Assembly (NCBI GenBank): GCA_003556985.1
Contig: PWPZ01000185.1
Span: 1-17,147, forward strand
Origin: Bacteroidota bacterium
Lineage (GTDB): Bacteria > Bacteroidota > Bacteroidia > Bacteroidales > PUMT01
Length of the DNA: 17,147 bases
Direction: 5' to 3'
The position numbers were made by a program, and so were the translations under genes. This document shows, piece after piece, positions 1-7,708 of this stretch. The notes below the pieces were generated by a model. The model was not told where the DNA came from and did not search any database. It saw only the letters and a program-made list of their open reading frames with translations. Within the stretch, counting starts at the first letter, position 1; each line of letters begins with the position of its first letter.

Positions 1-62
1 AGTTAACTAAAAAATCGTAATAAAACTCTTGCTGTCTTTTACAGATAATGGTGGGATTGGCA

Positions 63-86
63 CCAAATGCTATTAGTACCATTTGG
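63..86. repeat. small inverted repeat over the doxX stop codon
   Basis: CCAAATG (63-69) and CATTTGG (80-86) form a perfect 7-bp stem with a 10-base loop that contains the stop codon of the DoxX-family gene. No T-run follows on the minus strand, so it is not a convincing intrinsic terminator. It could protect the 3' end of the message or be chance. Confidence 0.3.
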
Positions 87-540
87 AAATAATGTGCCTG
101 TCGACCGACCATCTTCCCCCGCCCTTTATTAAGAGGAAAAGGCTGCCAAGCCACATGGCAAAATCGGTTCGCATCTCATGCGCCATACTCCAGAAGCCAT
201 AGACACTAAGCTCTCTTAACTGAAAAGGTCCGAAACTTTCGGCAAAAGCAATAGGGATTTTTGTAACAACAATGGCAACAGTCATATTTATAATCATAGC
301 CAGCGCTGCCGGCCTGGTTAATAGTCCCGCGAGCAGGCCGATACCGCAAAGTATCTCAAATACACCCACAAACGATGCGATGAATTCTGCATTGGGAAAT
401 CCCATTCCTTCGAATCTTCCGGCACCCCTAAGTGCTGGGTAAAGGAATTTCTGTATTCCTTCGGAAATAAATACCGATCCGACCATTATCCTGATAATAA
501 GAGAGGTTTTTTCGAGTCCCGTAGTGAATATTTTATACAT
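73..540 (-). CDS. DoxX family membrane protein
   Basis: A 155-residue integral membrane protein of the DoxX/DoxD-like family. Four hydrophobic segments are visible, at about residues 12-30, 54-74, 78-95 and 126-140. The family pattern is recognisable: an early 'SEGIQKF' after the first helix, a 'TRPAA' turn before the third helix, and a C-terminal E-x-R-x-D helix ending in 'GGGRWSVDR'. Members are small quinone- or redox-associated membrane proteins, some linked to thiosulfate oxidation or oxidative stress, but most have no known role and no substrate can be read here. It starts at ATG with no Shine-Dalgarno sequence. It is divergent from the TauE-like gene across a 431-base gap and appears monocistronic. 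Family call is good; function unknown. Confidence 0.8.
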   Translation of the reverse strand: MYKIFTTGLEKTSLIIRIMVGSVFISEGIQKFLYPALRGAGRFEGMGFPNAEFIASFVGVFEILCGIGLLAGLLTRPAALAMIINMTVAIVVTKIPIAFAESFGPFQLRELSVYGFWSMAHEMRTDFAMWLGSLFLLIKGGGRWSVDRHIISKWY

Positions 541-971
541 TCTGGCAGGGTTTTTAGAGTGATTTCCAAAATGTAATTAACATTTACGACCCGATTAAGT
601 TTAGTAAAATAACTCTTTTCCTGGTTAATCCGATCTGGCATTACATTAACAAGTGATCCTCCACTTTACTACCTTATGATTGTTTGGGGCATTTTATCTT
701 CTATTGAGCATATTACAATACAATTTATCATCCCTGAAATGAGGGCGAACGCAAAAGGGATTTACTGGATACTTAAAGGAAAAAGCCAGTAAAAATCCAA
801 ATCATTGGCTGCTTCCACAAGGCATACGTAATTAAATAATCCAGGGTTTAAGACCAAAATCGGAGTAGTATTCAACATCCATTAGTTGTGTATAATCTGA
901 TTTTAGCGTTTTTTTATATTATCTTAGTGCTTGCTATTATTTTAATTGTATGTAAATGATGATTTGAATCC
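541..971. other. intergenic region between divergent genes, no gene seen
   Basis: A 431-base A/T-rich gap between the divergent DoxX-like and TauE-like genes. No open frame here resembles a protein family and no structured RNA is recognised. It should hold both promoters. The nearest match to a Bacteroidota -7 element, upstream of doxX, is TACATTTTG, which has one base too many. An imperfect hairpin at 758-798 is listed separately. Confidence 0.5.
758..798. repeat. imperfect hairpin in intergenic region
   Basis: GGATTTACTGG (758-768) pairs with CCAGTAAAAATCC (786-798) if two A residues bulge. The inner 8 bp (761-768 with 786-793) are perfect and the loop is 17 bases. No T-run and no known motif. 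It could be an operator or a terminal fragment of a lost mobile element, but nothing else supports either. Confidence 0.3.
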
Positions 972-1769
972 ATGATATTTCATTCTTCATTTCAGTACAG
1001 CTACTTGTGGTTACCCCTGATTGGCCTTGTCGTAGGCCTACTGGGTTCAATGGTAGGAGGCGGTGGCGGCTTCGTGTTCCCCCCTGCGCTTATTCTTTTA
1101 TTTAAGGTCCCTGCCCATATCGCGGTTGCGACCTCTCTGGCTGCCACTCTCCCGATCTGCCTGGTTGGAGCTGCAGGGCATTATCGTAAAGGAAATCTGG
1201 ATTTACGCACAGGATTAAAATTTGGCCTGGCAGGAATTATAGGGGCCTTATCAGGAACTCTTGTTGCAGGCTTGCTCACACCGGCTCAGTTAAAAGATAC
1301 ATTTGGAATTTATATCATCCTTGTATCAGTTCTTATGATATTCAACCATCATAAAGATAAAAGAAAAATCAAGGTACGGAAAGCTCCAAAAAGCATAACC
1401 AAACCGACCGGGATTCCCAAAGGATCCTTTTATGGTTTTTCCGGGGGAATTATCAGTGGTACTTTCGGTACCAGTGGCACAGCCCCGGTTCTGGCAGGCC
1501 TGTTTGCCATAAAACTGCCTGTTAAATTTGTAGCCGGCACTTCCCTGATGGTAATTTTTATCAATACGGTTTCGGCACTGACCGGTCATCTTATAATAGG
1601 GGTCATTGACCTCACCCTGGTATTATTTCTTACTGCCGGAACCATCATTGGTGCAATAGCCGGTCCCAAAATTACTGCCAGGATGAATTTCACCAAAAGG
1701 GAAGGATCAATACGCCAAACATTTGTTTATCTTATGTTTGTATTCGGAATCATAATGTTAATCAGTTAA
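972..1769 (+). CDS. TauE/SafE family membrane permease
   Basis: A 265-residue polytopic membrane protein of the TauE/SafE (former UPF0721, DUF81) family. The two-fold internal repeat of the family is visible. The first half has a glycine-rich 'GLLGSMVGGGGG' at residues 22-33 followed by 'FPPAL', and the second half has 'GFSGGIISGTFGTSGT' at 155-170. A basic cytoplasmic linker (about 127-150, rich in Lys and Arg) joins them. Characterised relatives export sulfite, sulfoacetate or related organic anions from the cytoplasm, but the substrate of this one cannot be read. The start is ATG. The gene lies 37 bases before the cytidylyltransferase gene on the same strand, so they may be cotranscribed; no functional link to lipid synthesis is obvious. 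Confidence 0.88.
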   Translation: MIFHSSFQYSYLWLPLIGLVVGLLGSMVGGGGGFVFPPALILLFKVPAHIAVATSLAATLPICLVGAAGHYRKGNLDLRTGLKFGLAGIIGALSGTLVAGLLTPAQLKDTFGIYIILVSVLMIFNHHKDKRKIKVRKAPKSITKPTGIPKGSFYGFSGGIISGTFGTSGTAPVLAGLFAIKLPVKFVAGTSLMVIFINTVSALTGHLIIGVIDLTLVLFLTAGTIIGAIAGPKITARMNFTKREGSIRQTFVYLMFVFGIIMLIS

Positions 1770-1806
1770 TTCACATGCTTCAAAATATATACAAGAAAAC
1801 ATTACC

Positions 1807-2532
1807 ATGATCCTTACAATTTATTTAATTATTCTAACCTATTTTATTTTAGGCGGCATCATTTTCTACTACATCTACCGGAATAAGGAACCGGAAATTG
1901 CTAAAAAGAACAGGGCTAAATTCATCAGCTACTTTGTAATTATCCATATCCTTTTTTTCAGCATTGTAATTAATCCTATTGTATTTCACTACCTGGTATT
2001 ATTGATTGTAATAATTGGATGGGCAGAAGTAATAAATCTTTTCAGGCAATCAGGTTTCAAACGAAAAAGGTTTTTCGGCTTGTCGGTACCGGTATTTTTG
2101 ATAATCAGCGGTGGACTCATATGCTTTAGCCGTACGGAAAGCAATTTGATCCTTTTCACTTTTATGGTGGTATCTATATTCGATGCATTCAGCCAGATAA
2201 GCGGACAATTGTTTGGAAAGCACAAGTTATTTCCGGCGATAAGCCCGGGGAAAACTATAGAGGGGCTGATAGGCGGGGCTGTCATTGCTGTTGCCAGTGC
2301 ATTTCTTTTACGCGGACTTGTGGCCGACCACAGGCTTAACATATTTTTACTGGGATCCGGTATTGTTATCGCCGCATTCATTGGAGATGCCTTAACTTCC
2401 TTATATAAGAGAAAATATGAAGTTAAGGACTTCAGCAACCTGATCCCCGGTCATGGGGGATTTCTTGACCGGTTTGATGGCCTTGCCGGAGGAGCAACTT
2501 TTATTACATTACTTGATTTTTTTGGAATATAA
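1807..2532 (+). CDS. CdsA-type phosphatidate cytidylyltransferase
   Basis: A 241-residue membrane enzyme of the CTP:phosphatidate cytidylyltransferase family, which makes CDP-diacylglycerol from phosphatidic acid and CTP. The C-terminal half carries the family signature: 'SPGKTIEG' at 146-153, 'GDALTSLYKRK' at 193-203, then 'KDFSNLIPGHGGFLDRFDG' at 207-225. This includes the metal-binding KD, the PGHGG turn and the DRxD acidic cluster. About seven hydrophobic segments are present. It is somewhat shorter than usual CdsA (about 270 residues), and the helix that usually has D-T/A-x-AY reads 'FDAFSQISGQLFGKH', so a non-standard lipid phosphate substrate is possible. It is followed by a CTP-dependent lipid kinase and a CDP-alcohol phosphatidyltransferase on the same strand, which fits a local lipid pathway. 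It may be a second copy besides the housekeeping cdsA (inference). Confidence 0.85.
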   Translation: MILTIYLIILTYFILGGIIFYYIYRNKEPEIAKKNRAKFISYFVIIHILFFSIVINPIVFHYLVLLIVIIGWAEVINLFRQSGFKRKRFFGLSVPVFLIISGGLICFSRTESNLILFTFMVVSIFDAFSQISGQLFGKHKLFPAISPGKTIEGLIGGAVIAVASAFLLRGLVADHRLNIFLLGSGIVIAAFIGDALTSLYKRKYEVKDFSNLIPGHGGFLDRFDGLAGGATFITLLDFFGI

Positions 2533-2640
2533 ATTATAAGTTTGCAGCCTGTTAAGATGACCATATCGACAGTTAGTGATATTATTTTTTTTAAACCTGC
2601 GCACGGTAAATTGTTACAATAGTTTTTTAAGCTCTGATAG

Positions 2641-3315
2641 ATGGATCATCAAATTGGGATTACTTTAGTTTTTCTTATTACTTTTTTATTGCTGCTTCTT
2701 TTTAATGAATTGGTTTACCGGAGATTAAGCCCGAAAGGTGAAATTACCCGAAAGCTGGCTCATTTTCTCGCGACACTTTCCACAATTTCATTTCCCTTCC
2801 TGTTTGATAACCACTGGTATGTATTTGCACTTGCAGTGGTTTTCTTTGTTCTGCTTTTTATCAGCCGAAAAGCAAGGTACCTGAAGTCAATCCATGACAT
2901 TGACAGAAAATCACTTGGGAGCTTTCTGCTTCCTGTATCCATTTATCTTACCTTTCTTATTTCAAATTCACTTGATAACAAGTTCCTGTTTATCCTTCCC
3001 ATGCTGATACTTGCAATTTGCGATCCGGTAGCAGGGATACTGGGGATGAATCTTCAGGTTTATAATCATCAGATAAAAATTTTCAAATGGAAATTAAACA
3101 AAACCAGTACAGGATCAATTTCTTTTTTTATCTCCAGCTTTATTATAAGTGTAATAGCACTCTATTATTTTCGGATGGCTTTTGATCTGAAAACTTTTGG
3201 CCTTGCCCTGATTATTGCAATTGCGGGCACACTTACCGAAATGTTCAGCTGGAAAGGAACAGATAACCTTTTTATTCCCATGGTGGTGTTGATTGTTCTG
3301 ATTATTTTTCTTTGA
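2641..3315 (+). CDS. DGK1/SEC59/VTE5-family CTP-dependent lipid kinase
   Basis: A 224-residue membrane protein of the family that includes yeast diacylglycerol kinase Dgk1, dolichol kinase Sec59 and plant phytol kinase VTE5. These use CTP to phosphorylate a lipid alcohol. Family motifs appear in order: 'RKLAH' at 37-41; 'RKSLGSFLLPVS' at 89-100; 'CDPVAGILG' at 127-135 at a membrane edge; 'KTSTGS' at 154-159; and 'E..SWKGTDNLFIP' at 200-213, matching the conserved E...G.DN..IP. About seven hydrophobic segments are visible. The neighbours would convert its product (a lipid phosphate) into a CDP-lipid and then a phospholipid. Diacylglycerol, an isoprenoid alcohol or a long-chain alcohol could be the substrate; the sequence does not say which. 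The 108-base gap before it is A/T rich with no terminator. Confidence 0.75.
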   Translation: MDHQIGITLVFLITFLLLLLFNELVYRRLSPKGEITRKLAHFLATLSTISFPFLFDNHWYVFALAVVFFVLLFISRKARYLKSIHDIDRKSLGSFLLPVSIYLTFLISNSLDNKFLFILPMLILAICDPVAGILGMNLQVYNHQIKIFKWKLNKTSTGSISFFISSFIISVIALYYFRMAFDLKTFGLALIIAIAGTLTEMFSWKGTDNLFIPMVVLIVLIIFL

Positions 3316-3408
3316 CCACCCTTCCCCCCAATCCATTACTACTATTAACATGATCTCAGAATACTACCATCAAAGGGACAATAAGTAATATTTAAATTAT
3401 TAAAAGTT

Positions 3409-4026
3409 ATGCGATTAATATTCAAAGGAGAAAATATTGTTAATGTTCCCAACGTGATTAGCTTCTACAGACTGGCAACTTTTCCGTTAATCCTTATATT
3501 GGCCATTTTAAGGCTTGAACAATGGTTTGTAGTTTTTTTAAGTATTAATCTGGTAACTGATATACTTGACGGGTTCATTGCCAGAAAATTTAATCTGGTA
3601 ACCCGGTTCGGAGCTGCACTTGATAATCTTGCCGATATAGGTACCTATATCCTTGCACTTTATGGTTTGTTCGTGTTTAAATGGACAGAGGTACAGCCCC
3701 ACGCCTGGTTTCTTTACCTGTTTCTTGCCATTTTCGGCCTGAGTTATTTGGTTGCGTTTATCAGACTGGGAAAAATTCCCGGTCTTCACCTTTATTCGGC
3801 GGTAAGCGCAGGGTATGTTCAGGGGGCTTTCTTTTTTGTATTATTCGTCTGGGATTTTAACGTATACTTCTATTATATTGCTATTGGATGGGGCATAATT
3901 GCCTACATCGAAAAAACTCTTGTTCTTCTCATTCTGGATGATATTAAGCCCGGAATAAAAGGATTGTACTGGTTAATAAGAAACCAGAAAAATAATAAAA
4001 TTTCTCAAAAAACCCGGCAGGCATAA
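3409..4026 (+). CDS. CDP-alcohol phosphatidyltransferase family protein
   Basis: A 205-residue membrane enzyme that transfers a phosphatidyl group from a CDP-lipid to an alcohol with loss of CMP. The complete catalytic signature D-x2-D-G-x2-A-R-x8-G-x3-D-x3-D is present with D51, D54, G55, A58, R59, G68, D72 and D76, so it should be active. It is preceded by the usual N-terminal 'NVPNVISFYRLA' interface segment (12-23), and five to six hydrophobic helices follow. The C-terminal tail is basic and ends in the cytoplasm. The acceptor (glycerol phosphate, inositol phosphate, serine or another) cannot be told from the sequence. It is the last of the same-strand lipid genes and converges on the cupin gene. 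The start is ATG after an A/T-rich leader without a Shine-Dalgarno sequence. Confidence 0.85.
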   Translation: MRLIFKGENIVNVPNVISFYRLATFPLILILAILRLEQWFVVFLSINLVTDILDGFIARKFNLVTRFGAALDNLADIGTYILALYGLFVFKWTEVQPHAWFLYLFLAIFGLSYLVAFIRLGKIPGLHLYSAVSAGYVQGAFFFVLFVWDFNVYFYYIAIGWGIIAYIEKTLVLLILDDIKPGIKGLYWLIRNQKNNKISQKTRQA

Positions 4027-4081
4027 ATCCATTAATTGAATTCAACGCCCGGCATTTTGAACGATCCTGCTAATTATCCTG

Positions 4082-4606
4082 TTAGTAGTTTTTGGTATCT
4101 TCATAAGTCTCATGAACTGTTCCCTCAGGATGTTCGGATGGGGCATAAATAGTATATAATTTCAAATCCGTATTTCCGGTATTTCTTACCTGGTGCCAGT
4201 ATCCGGCAGGAATAAACACAGCCCAATCGTCCGACACATTTTCATCAAAGGTTAGTTCATTTTTAGTTTTCCCCATCAAAACCTGCGCTTCACCTTGTTC
4301 TATTCTAATGAACTGATCATGATCCTCATGAACTTCCAGATCAATTATCTCCCCGGGCTTAAGCGACATAAGGACCATTTGCATATATTCCCCTGTCCAC
4401 CTTGCTCTACGGTAACTCTTATTGTCAATTGTGGCTTCCTCAATATCCAGTACCCAGGGCATTTTACCCATGTCCTTATGATGGTCCGGGGCTGTAGCTT
4501 TTTCTTTTGAATCCGGTCTATCCTCAAATCCGGCAAATACCATGAATACCAGTAGACCTGCCGAAAAAACAAATAAGCCTGCTTTTGTAATAAATGATTT
4601 TTTCAT
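4082..4606 (-). CDS. membrane-anchored or exported cupin-domain protein
   Basis: A 174-residue protein with an N-terminal signal or anchor (Lys-Lys start, hydrophobic 8-27) and a single cupin beta-barrel. Cupin motif 1 is 'PGEIIDLEVHEDHDQFIRIEQG' split around H93 and H96 (HxxH spacing rather than the usual HxH), with E103 and G105. Motif 2 is 'PAGYWHQVRN' at 133-142, with H138 as metal ligand. The ending 'HPEGTVHETYED' is typical of small sugar-isomerase-like cupins. A metal-binding role in the periplasm is likely, but no reaction can be assigned. The gene lies 100 bases downstream of the DJ-1/PfpI gene on the same strand and has an exceptionally strong ribosome binding site, which settles the start. 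Confidence 0.8.
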   Translation of the reverse strand: MKKSFITKAGLFVFSAGLLVFMVFAGFEDRPDSKEKATAPDHHKDMGKMPWVLDIEEATIDNKSYRRARWTGEYMQMVLMSLKPGEIIDLEVHEDHDQFIRIEQGEAQVLMGKTKNELTFDENVSDDWAVFIPAGYWHQVRNTGNTDLKLYTIYAPSEHPEGTVHETYEDTKNY

Positions 4607-4609
4607 TGT

Positions 4610-4619
4610 TCACCTCCTT
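4610..4619 (-). promoter_or_regulatory. perfect Shine-Dalgarno sequence of the cupin gene
   Basis: Read on the minus strand the bases are AAGGAGGTGA, a ten-base perfect complement to the canonical 3' end of 16S rRNA, with GGAGG ending 6 bases before the ATG at 4606. Other genes in the window have weak or no such site. A 12-bp palindrome ATTATTAATAAT (4626-4637) lies just upstream and could be part of an operator or be chance A/T richness. Confidence 0.85.
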
Positions 4620-4706
4620 TTTTATATTATTAATAATCAATTTATATTACATACACTAAATTGCAGTCTTTGTTCATATCAATCAGAGTCATAACAACAT
4701 TTACAG

Positions 4707-5249
4707 TTATTTTTGACCCGCCAGTTCTTCTATCAGCTTTTGGTTGAATGCCTTTAAATCGTTAGGATTCCGTGAAGTGATCAATCCGCCATCCATGACA
4801 ACCTCCGAATCAATCCAGTTTGCTCCGGCATTTTGGAGGTCTTTTTTTATAGAAAAAAAGGAAGTAAGGGTTCGCCCCCTGACCACTTCGGCTTCAATTA
4901 ATAACTGGGGTCCGTGACAGATGGAAGCGACAAGCTTATTATTTTCAAAAAAGCGACGTGTAAAATTCACCGCTTCCCGGCTTCTTCGGAGTTTATCCGG
5001 ATTGATCACGCCTCCCGGCAGGACAAGGGCATCGTATTCATTTGCATCTGCCTTATCAACGGTTACATCAACCTCAATTTCCTTGCTCCAGTTACCGTGA
5101 TTCCAGGCCTTTATTTTCCCCTTTTCGGGAGAAACAATAAAAACTTCTGCACCATTTTCTTCAAGCGCCTTTTTTGGCTCGAATAATTCGGATTCTTCAA
5201 AACCATTGGAAGAAAGAATCGCTATTTTTTTCCCTTTTAAATGATCCAT
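4707..5249 (-). CDS. DJ-1/PfpI family protein
   Basis: A 180-residue cytoplasmic protein with the DJ-1/PfpI (class I glutamine amidotransferase-like) fold. The order of motifs is standard: an early 'NGFEESEL' with the conserved acidic E18, 'VLPGG' at 76-80, and the nucleophile elbow 'SICHGPQLL' with C111 and H112. The 'SFFSIKKDLQNAGANW' region (130-145) and the C-terminal 'DGGLITSRNPNDLKAF' (153-168) match the PfpI/YhbO/YraA subgroup. Relatives have been described as intracellular proteases, chaperones or glyoxalase/deglycase-type stress proteins, and the true activity is debated. It lies between the MscS-type channel gene and the cupin gene on the same strand, with gaps of 141 and 100 bases, so it may be separately transcribed. 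The start is ATG. Confidence 0.88.
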   Translation of the reverse strand: MDHLKGKKIAILSSNGFEESELFEPKKALEENGAEVFIVSPEKGKIKAWNHGNWSKEIEVDVTVDKADANEYDALVLPGGVINPDKLRRSREAVNFTRRFFENNKLVASICHGPQLLIEAEVVRGRTLTSFFSIKKDLQNAGANWIDSEVVMDGGLITSRNPNDLKAFNQKLIEELAGQK

Positions 5250-5390
5250 TGTCTTATAGTTTTAGGGTTTTGAATTTTTGAATAACATTTTACGTTCTAT
5301 GAAAATGGTCTGCCATAATTATCTATAATTTATTACCAATCACTATATTCCGGAATTGATGTATGCTGTTCGGATATAATCCCACAGATT

Positions 5391-6323
5391 TTACTGCTTA
5401 ATTTTATCAGGCATTTTATTGATATCCATCTTAAGGGGATTAATTTCTTCGCCCCAGTACACCGTTGTATGCGGAAATGGTATTTCGATATTCAGCTCAT
5501 CAAATTTACTCTTAAGGCGCTTTCTGTATTCCCGTCCCACACCCCATTGTTTTATAGGCTTGGTTTTAATCCGGGCCTTTATTACAATTGCGCTGTCACC
5601 AAACTCATTCAGCCCCATCACTTCAATCGGCGCAATAATGTCTTCTGAGAAATCGGGATCATCTTTAAGTTCGTCGCCCACCTGCTTTATTACTTCAATA
5701 ACCCTCTGGGTATTCTCCTTGTAAGCCACGCCAATATCAAATACCATGGCAGACCAGTCTTTTGTCATATTAGCCAGAGTTTCTATTTTACCATTCTGGA
5801 AAATATGTACTGTACCCGACATATCACGGAGTGTTACTGTCCTGAGCTCTATCTTTTCCACCAGTCCGCCGGTTCCGTTTATAATTGCCACATCTCCCGT
5901 ACGAATCTGATTTTCAAGAAGAATAAAGAATCCGTTAATTAAATCCTTGACCAGTTGCTGAGCTCCAAAACCAATAGCCAGTCCAAGGATCCCAAAGCTG
6001 GCCAGGATGGGACCTATATTAACACCTACCTTTTGAAGGATTAACATCATAAATACTATCCAGAGAGTGATTATCACGGTTCTGAACGAGATGTCTATCA
6101 GCGTGTTAATCCTTTTTGTTGCTTCACCGGTGTCAACGGTCGGGCTCTTAGTGGCCCGTTCAATCAGGGTATTGCTTAGTTTCTTGATAAGCATGCCTAT
6201 TACTTTGGTAGCCACAAGAAATAATATTACGATAATTAATAGCCCGGGTAACTCTGTAACCATCCAGTTAATAAAAATATCCAGAGCTTCCTGCCCGAAT
6301 CTTTCACCTATCATATTTTCCAT
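5391..6323 (-). CDS. MscS-type mechanosensitive channel
   Basis: A 310-residue small-conductance mechanosensitive channel family protein. Three membrane segments are visible (about 25-48, 78-98 and 104-137). The third is the pore helix with the characteristic 'GILGLAIGFGAQQLVKD' at 111-127. It is followed by the beta domain ('RTGDVAIING', 'GLVEKIELRTVTLRD', 'HIFQNGKI') and an alpha/beta C-terminal domain ending with 'GREYRKRL' and 'IPFPHTTVYWG' (281-291), as in the YggB/MscS family. Channels of this type form heptamers in the inner membrane and release solutes on osmotic downshock. Length is near that of E. coli MscS (286). Start is ATG at 6323; a second Met three codons later is possible. 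No Shine-Dalgarno is visible. Confidence 0.92.
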   Translation of the reverse strand: MENMIGERFGQEALDIFINWMVTELPGLLIIVILFLVATKVIGMLIKKLSNTLIERATKSPTVDTGEATKRINTLIDISFRTVIITLWIVFMMLILQKVGVNIGPILASFGILGLAIGFGAQQLVKDLINGFFILLENQIRTGDVAIINGTGGLVEKIELRTVTLRDMSGTVHIFQNGKIETLANMTKDWSAMVFDIGVAYKENTQRVIEVIKQVGDELKDDPDFSEDIIAPIEVMGLNEFGDSAIVIKARIKTKPIKQWGVGREYRKRLKSKFDELNIEIPFPHTTVYWGEEINPLKMDINKMPDKIKQ

Positions 6324-6860
6324 ATTTATTAGATTTTAATTTTACTATTTATAGAGGTATCACATTTATGAACTATTACTGAGCTGCGAGATCAAACCAG
6401 AAGGACTGACTTATAGTCGCGGAGCGGGTTGTATTTTTTACCCGGATACTTACCTTAAACAATAACCCAGAAATAAAGTTAGCCAAACTGGTGGTAATTC
6501 CCAAATTCAACTTCTTACAATCCACCTCACGGGAAATCAGCGTACTAACCTGGAAAGACTTACGATGCATAAGATTATATCAATCCTGTCTGTTTCATAA
6601 GGTATTATAGTTCCCCTATGTGTTGCAGGCAGGTATAGTTCACATCCTTGTTATAATTATAAGTTAAAATAGATTCCATCTGTAAAACTTGAAATTTCCT
6701 TAGTTCTTTAGCCGATTATAAAAATTTAATTCACATATTTACTGCATGGCTTTTAAAACATTACGGGATTTAAAAGGTTATTAAGCAAGGAATTAAAATT
6801 TTATGCACCAACAGATATTTACCTGGATAAAACCCCTGTATACACGAATTATCCAATATT
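6324..6860. other. 537-base intergenic region, no gene supported
   Basis: The region separates the divergent MscS-type gene and NlpC/P60 gene. A 64-codon open frame on the minus strand (6376-6570) has no recognisable family, composition bias or ribosome site, and I do not call it. The plus strand shows only short open stretches. No strong hairpin, tRNA or repeat was seen. It must contain promoters in both directions but no exact TAnnTTTG element was found. Confidence 0.5.
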
Positions 6861-7466
6861 ATGATCCGAGACCTTATTATAAGACATCCTGTTAATTTAA
6901 CTACTGAAACAGTATTAAAAGTTGCTTTCCCTGTAATTTTTGTTTTTTATCTGCTTATTTATACCTCATGCTCCAGAAAGCATTATCCGGTCTCATCTTT
7001 TCCCAATATCGAAACCAGTGCAGATAAAGAAAAACTTAAAGTTTTTATTGAAAACGGAACGGAAAAAAAGATAAACGGCAATAATAGCAGCGCAGAAGAG
7101 ATTATTAAAACCGCCAGAACCTACATTGGTGTACCCCATTGTATGGGCGGCAGAACAAGGAATTGCATGGATTGTTCCGGATTACTGGTAAAGGTTTTTG
7201 CAGACCACGGAATTTATCTGCCTCATAACTCGGAAGAACAAGCCAGGTACGGAAAAATATTGACCAGAAAAAATGATTTAATTGAAGGAGACCTGGTATT
7301 TTTTGTAAGATCATATAAAACGAGGCGCTTCATTACTCATTCGGGAATCTATGCAGGAAATGGCCACTTTATACACACTTCTTCCAGCAGGGGTGTAACC
7401 ATCACTTCATTAACTGATCCATGGTGGCAGGATAAATTTATTTTCGGAACCAGGGTTTTTGAATAA
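6861..7466 (+). CDS. NlpC/P60 family cell-wall hydrolase, probable lipoprotein
   Basis: A 201-residue exported cysteine peptidase of the NlpC/P60 family, which cleaves peptide stems of peptidoglycan (usually the gamma-D-Glu to diamino acid bond). The N-terminus has a long polar start, a hydrophobic segment (20-34) and then 'YTSC', with C37 as likely lipidation site, though Tyr at -3 makes the lipobox imperfect. The catalytic domain spans about 78-200: nucleophile C105 in 'MDCSGLLV', first His H160 in 'ITHSGIYAG', and H172 in 'HFIHTSSSRGV'. All three catalytic positions are present. It converges with the FAS1 lipoprotein gene across a shared terminator. Start is ATG; no other in-frame Met is available before the hydrophobic segment. 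Confidence 0.9.
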   Translation: MIRDLIIRHPVNLTTETVLKVAFPVIFVFYLLIYTSCSRKHYPVSSFPNIETSADKEKLKVFIENGTEKKINGNNSSAEEIIKTARTYIGVPHCMGGRTRNCMDCSGLLVKVFADHGIYLPHNSEEQARYGKILTRKNDLIEGDLVFFVRSYKTRRFITHSGIYAGNGHFIHTSSSRGVTITSLTDPWWQDKFIFGTRVFE

Positions 7467-7583
7467 AAAATCTGGCTTAGCATTTGAATTAATGTATATT
7501 TATTGTCATTTTACATTAAACAATCCTGCTTCTTTCACAGCCTTGCCTTCGAAACAGTCCTAAAACCACGCTAAACCAAAAAG

Positions 7584-7621
7584 AAAAGAGGTCGTATCAA
7601 TAACTGAATACAACCTCTTTT
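7584..7621. terminator. bidirectional hairpin terminator
   Basis: AAAAGAGGT (7584-7592) pairs with ACCTCTTTT (7613-7621). Inside it, after one mismatch, GTAT (7594-7597) pairs with ATAC (7608-7611), leaving a 10-base loop. The stem carries its own A-run on one side and T-run on the other, so it can terminate from both directions. It lies between the convergent NlpC/P60 and FAS1 genes, where a shared terminator is expected. Confidence 0.8.
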
Positions 7622-7708
7622 AAAGCACTGTAAATCACCTAAACGACCCCCCGGTTATCTGAAAACAAAGCAACGACACAATTTTCAAACAGCCGTTTCA
7701 TTGACCAT

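Noticed and set aside
972..1769. Specific call as sulfite exporter linked to the DoxX gene in sulfur metabolism
   Set aside because: Both families are broad, no other sulfur gene is present, and the two genes are divergent.
6376..6570. Minus-strand open frame of 64 codons upstream of the MscS-type gene
   Set aside because: No recognisable domain, no ribosome site and no supporting neighbour; likely a chance frame.
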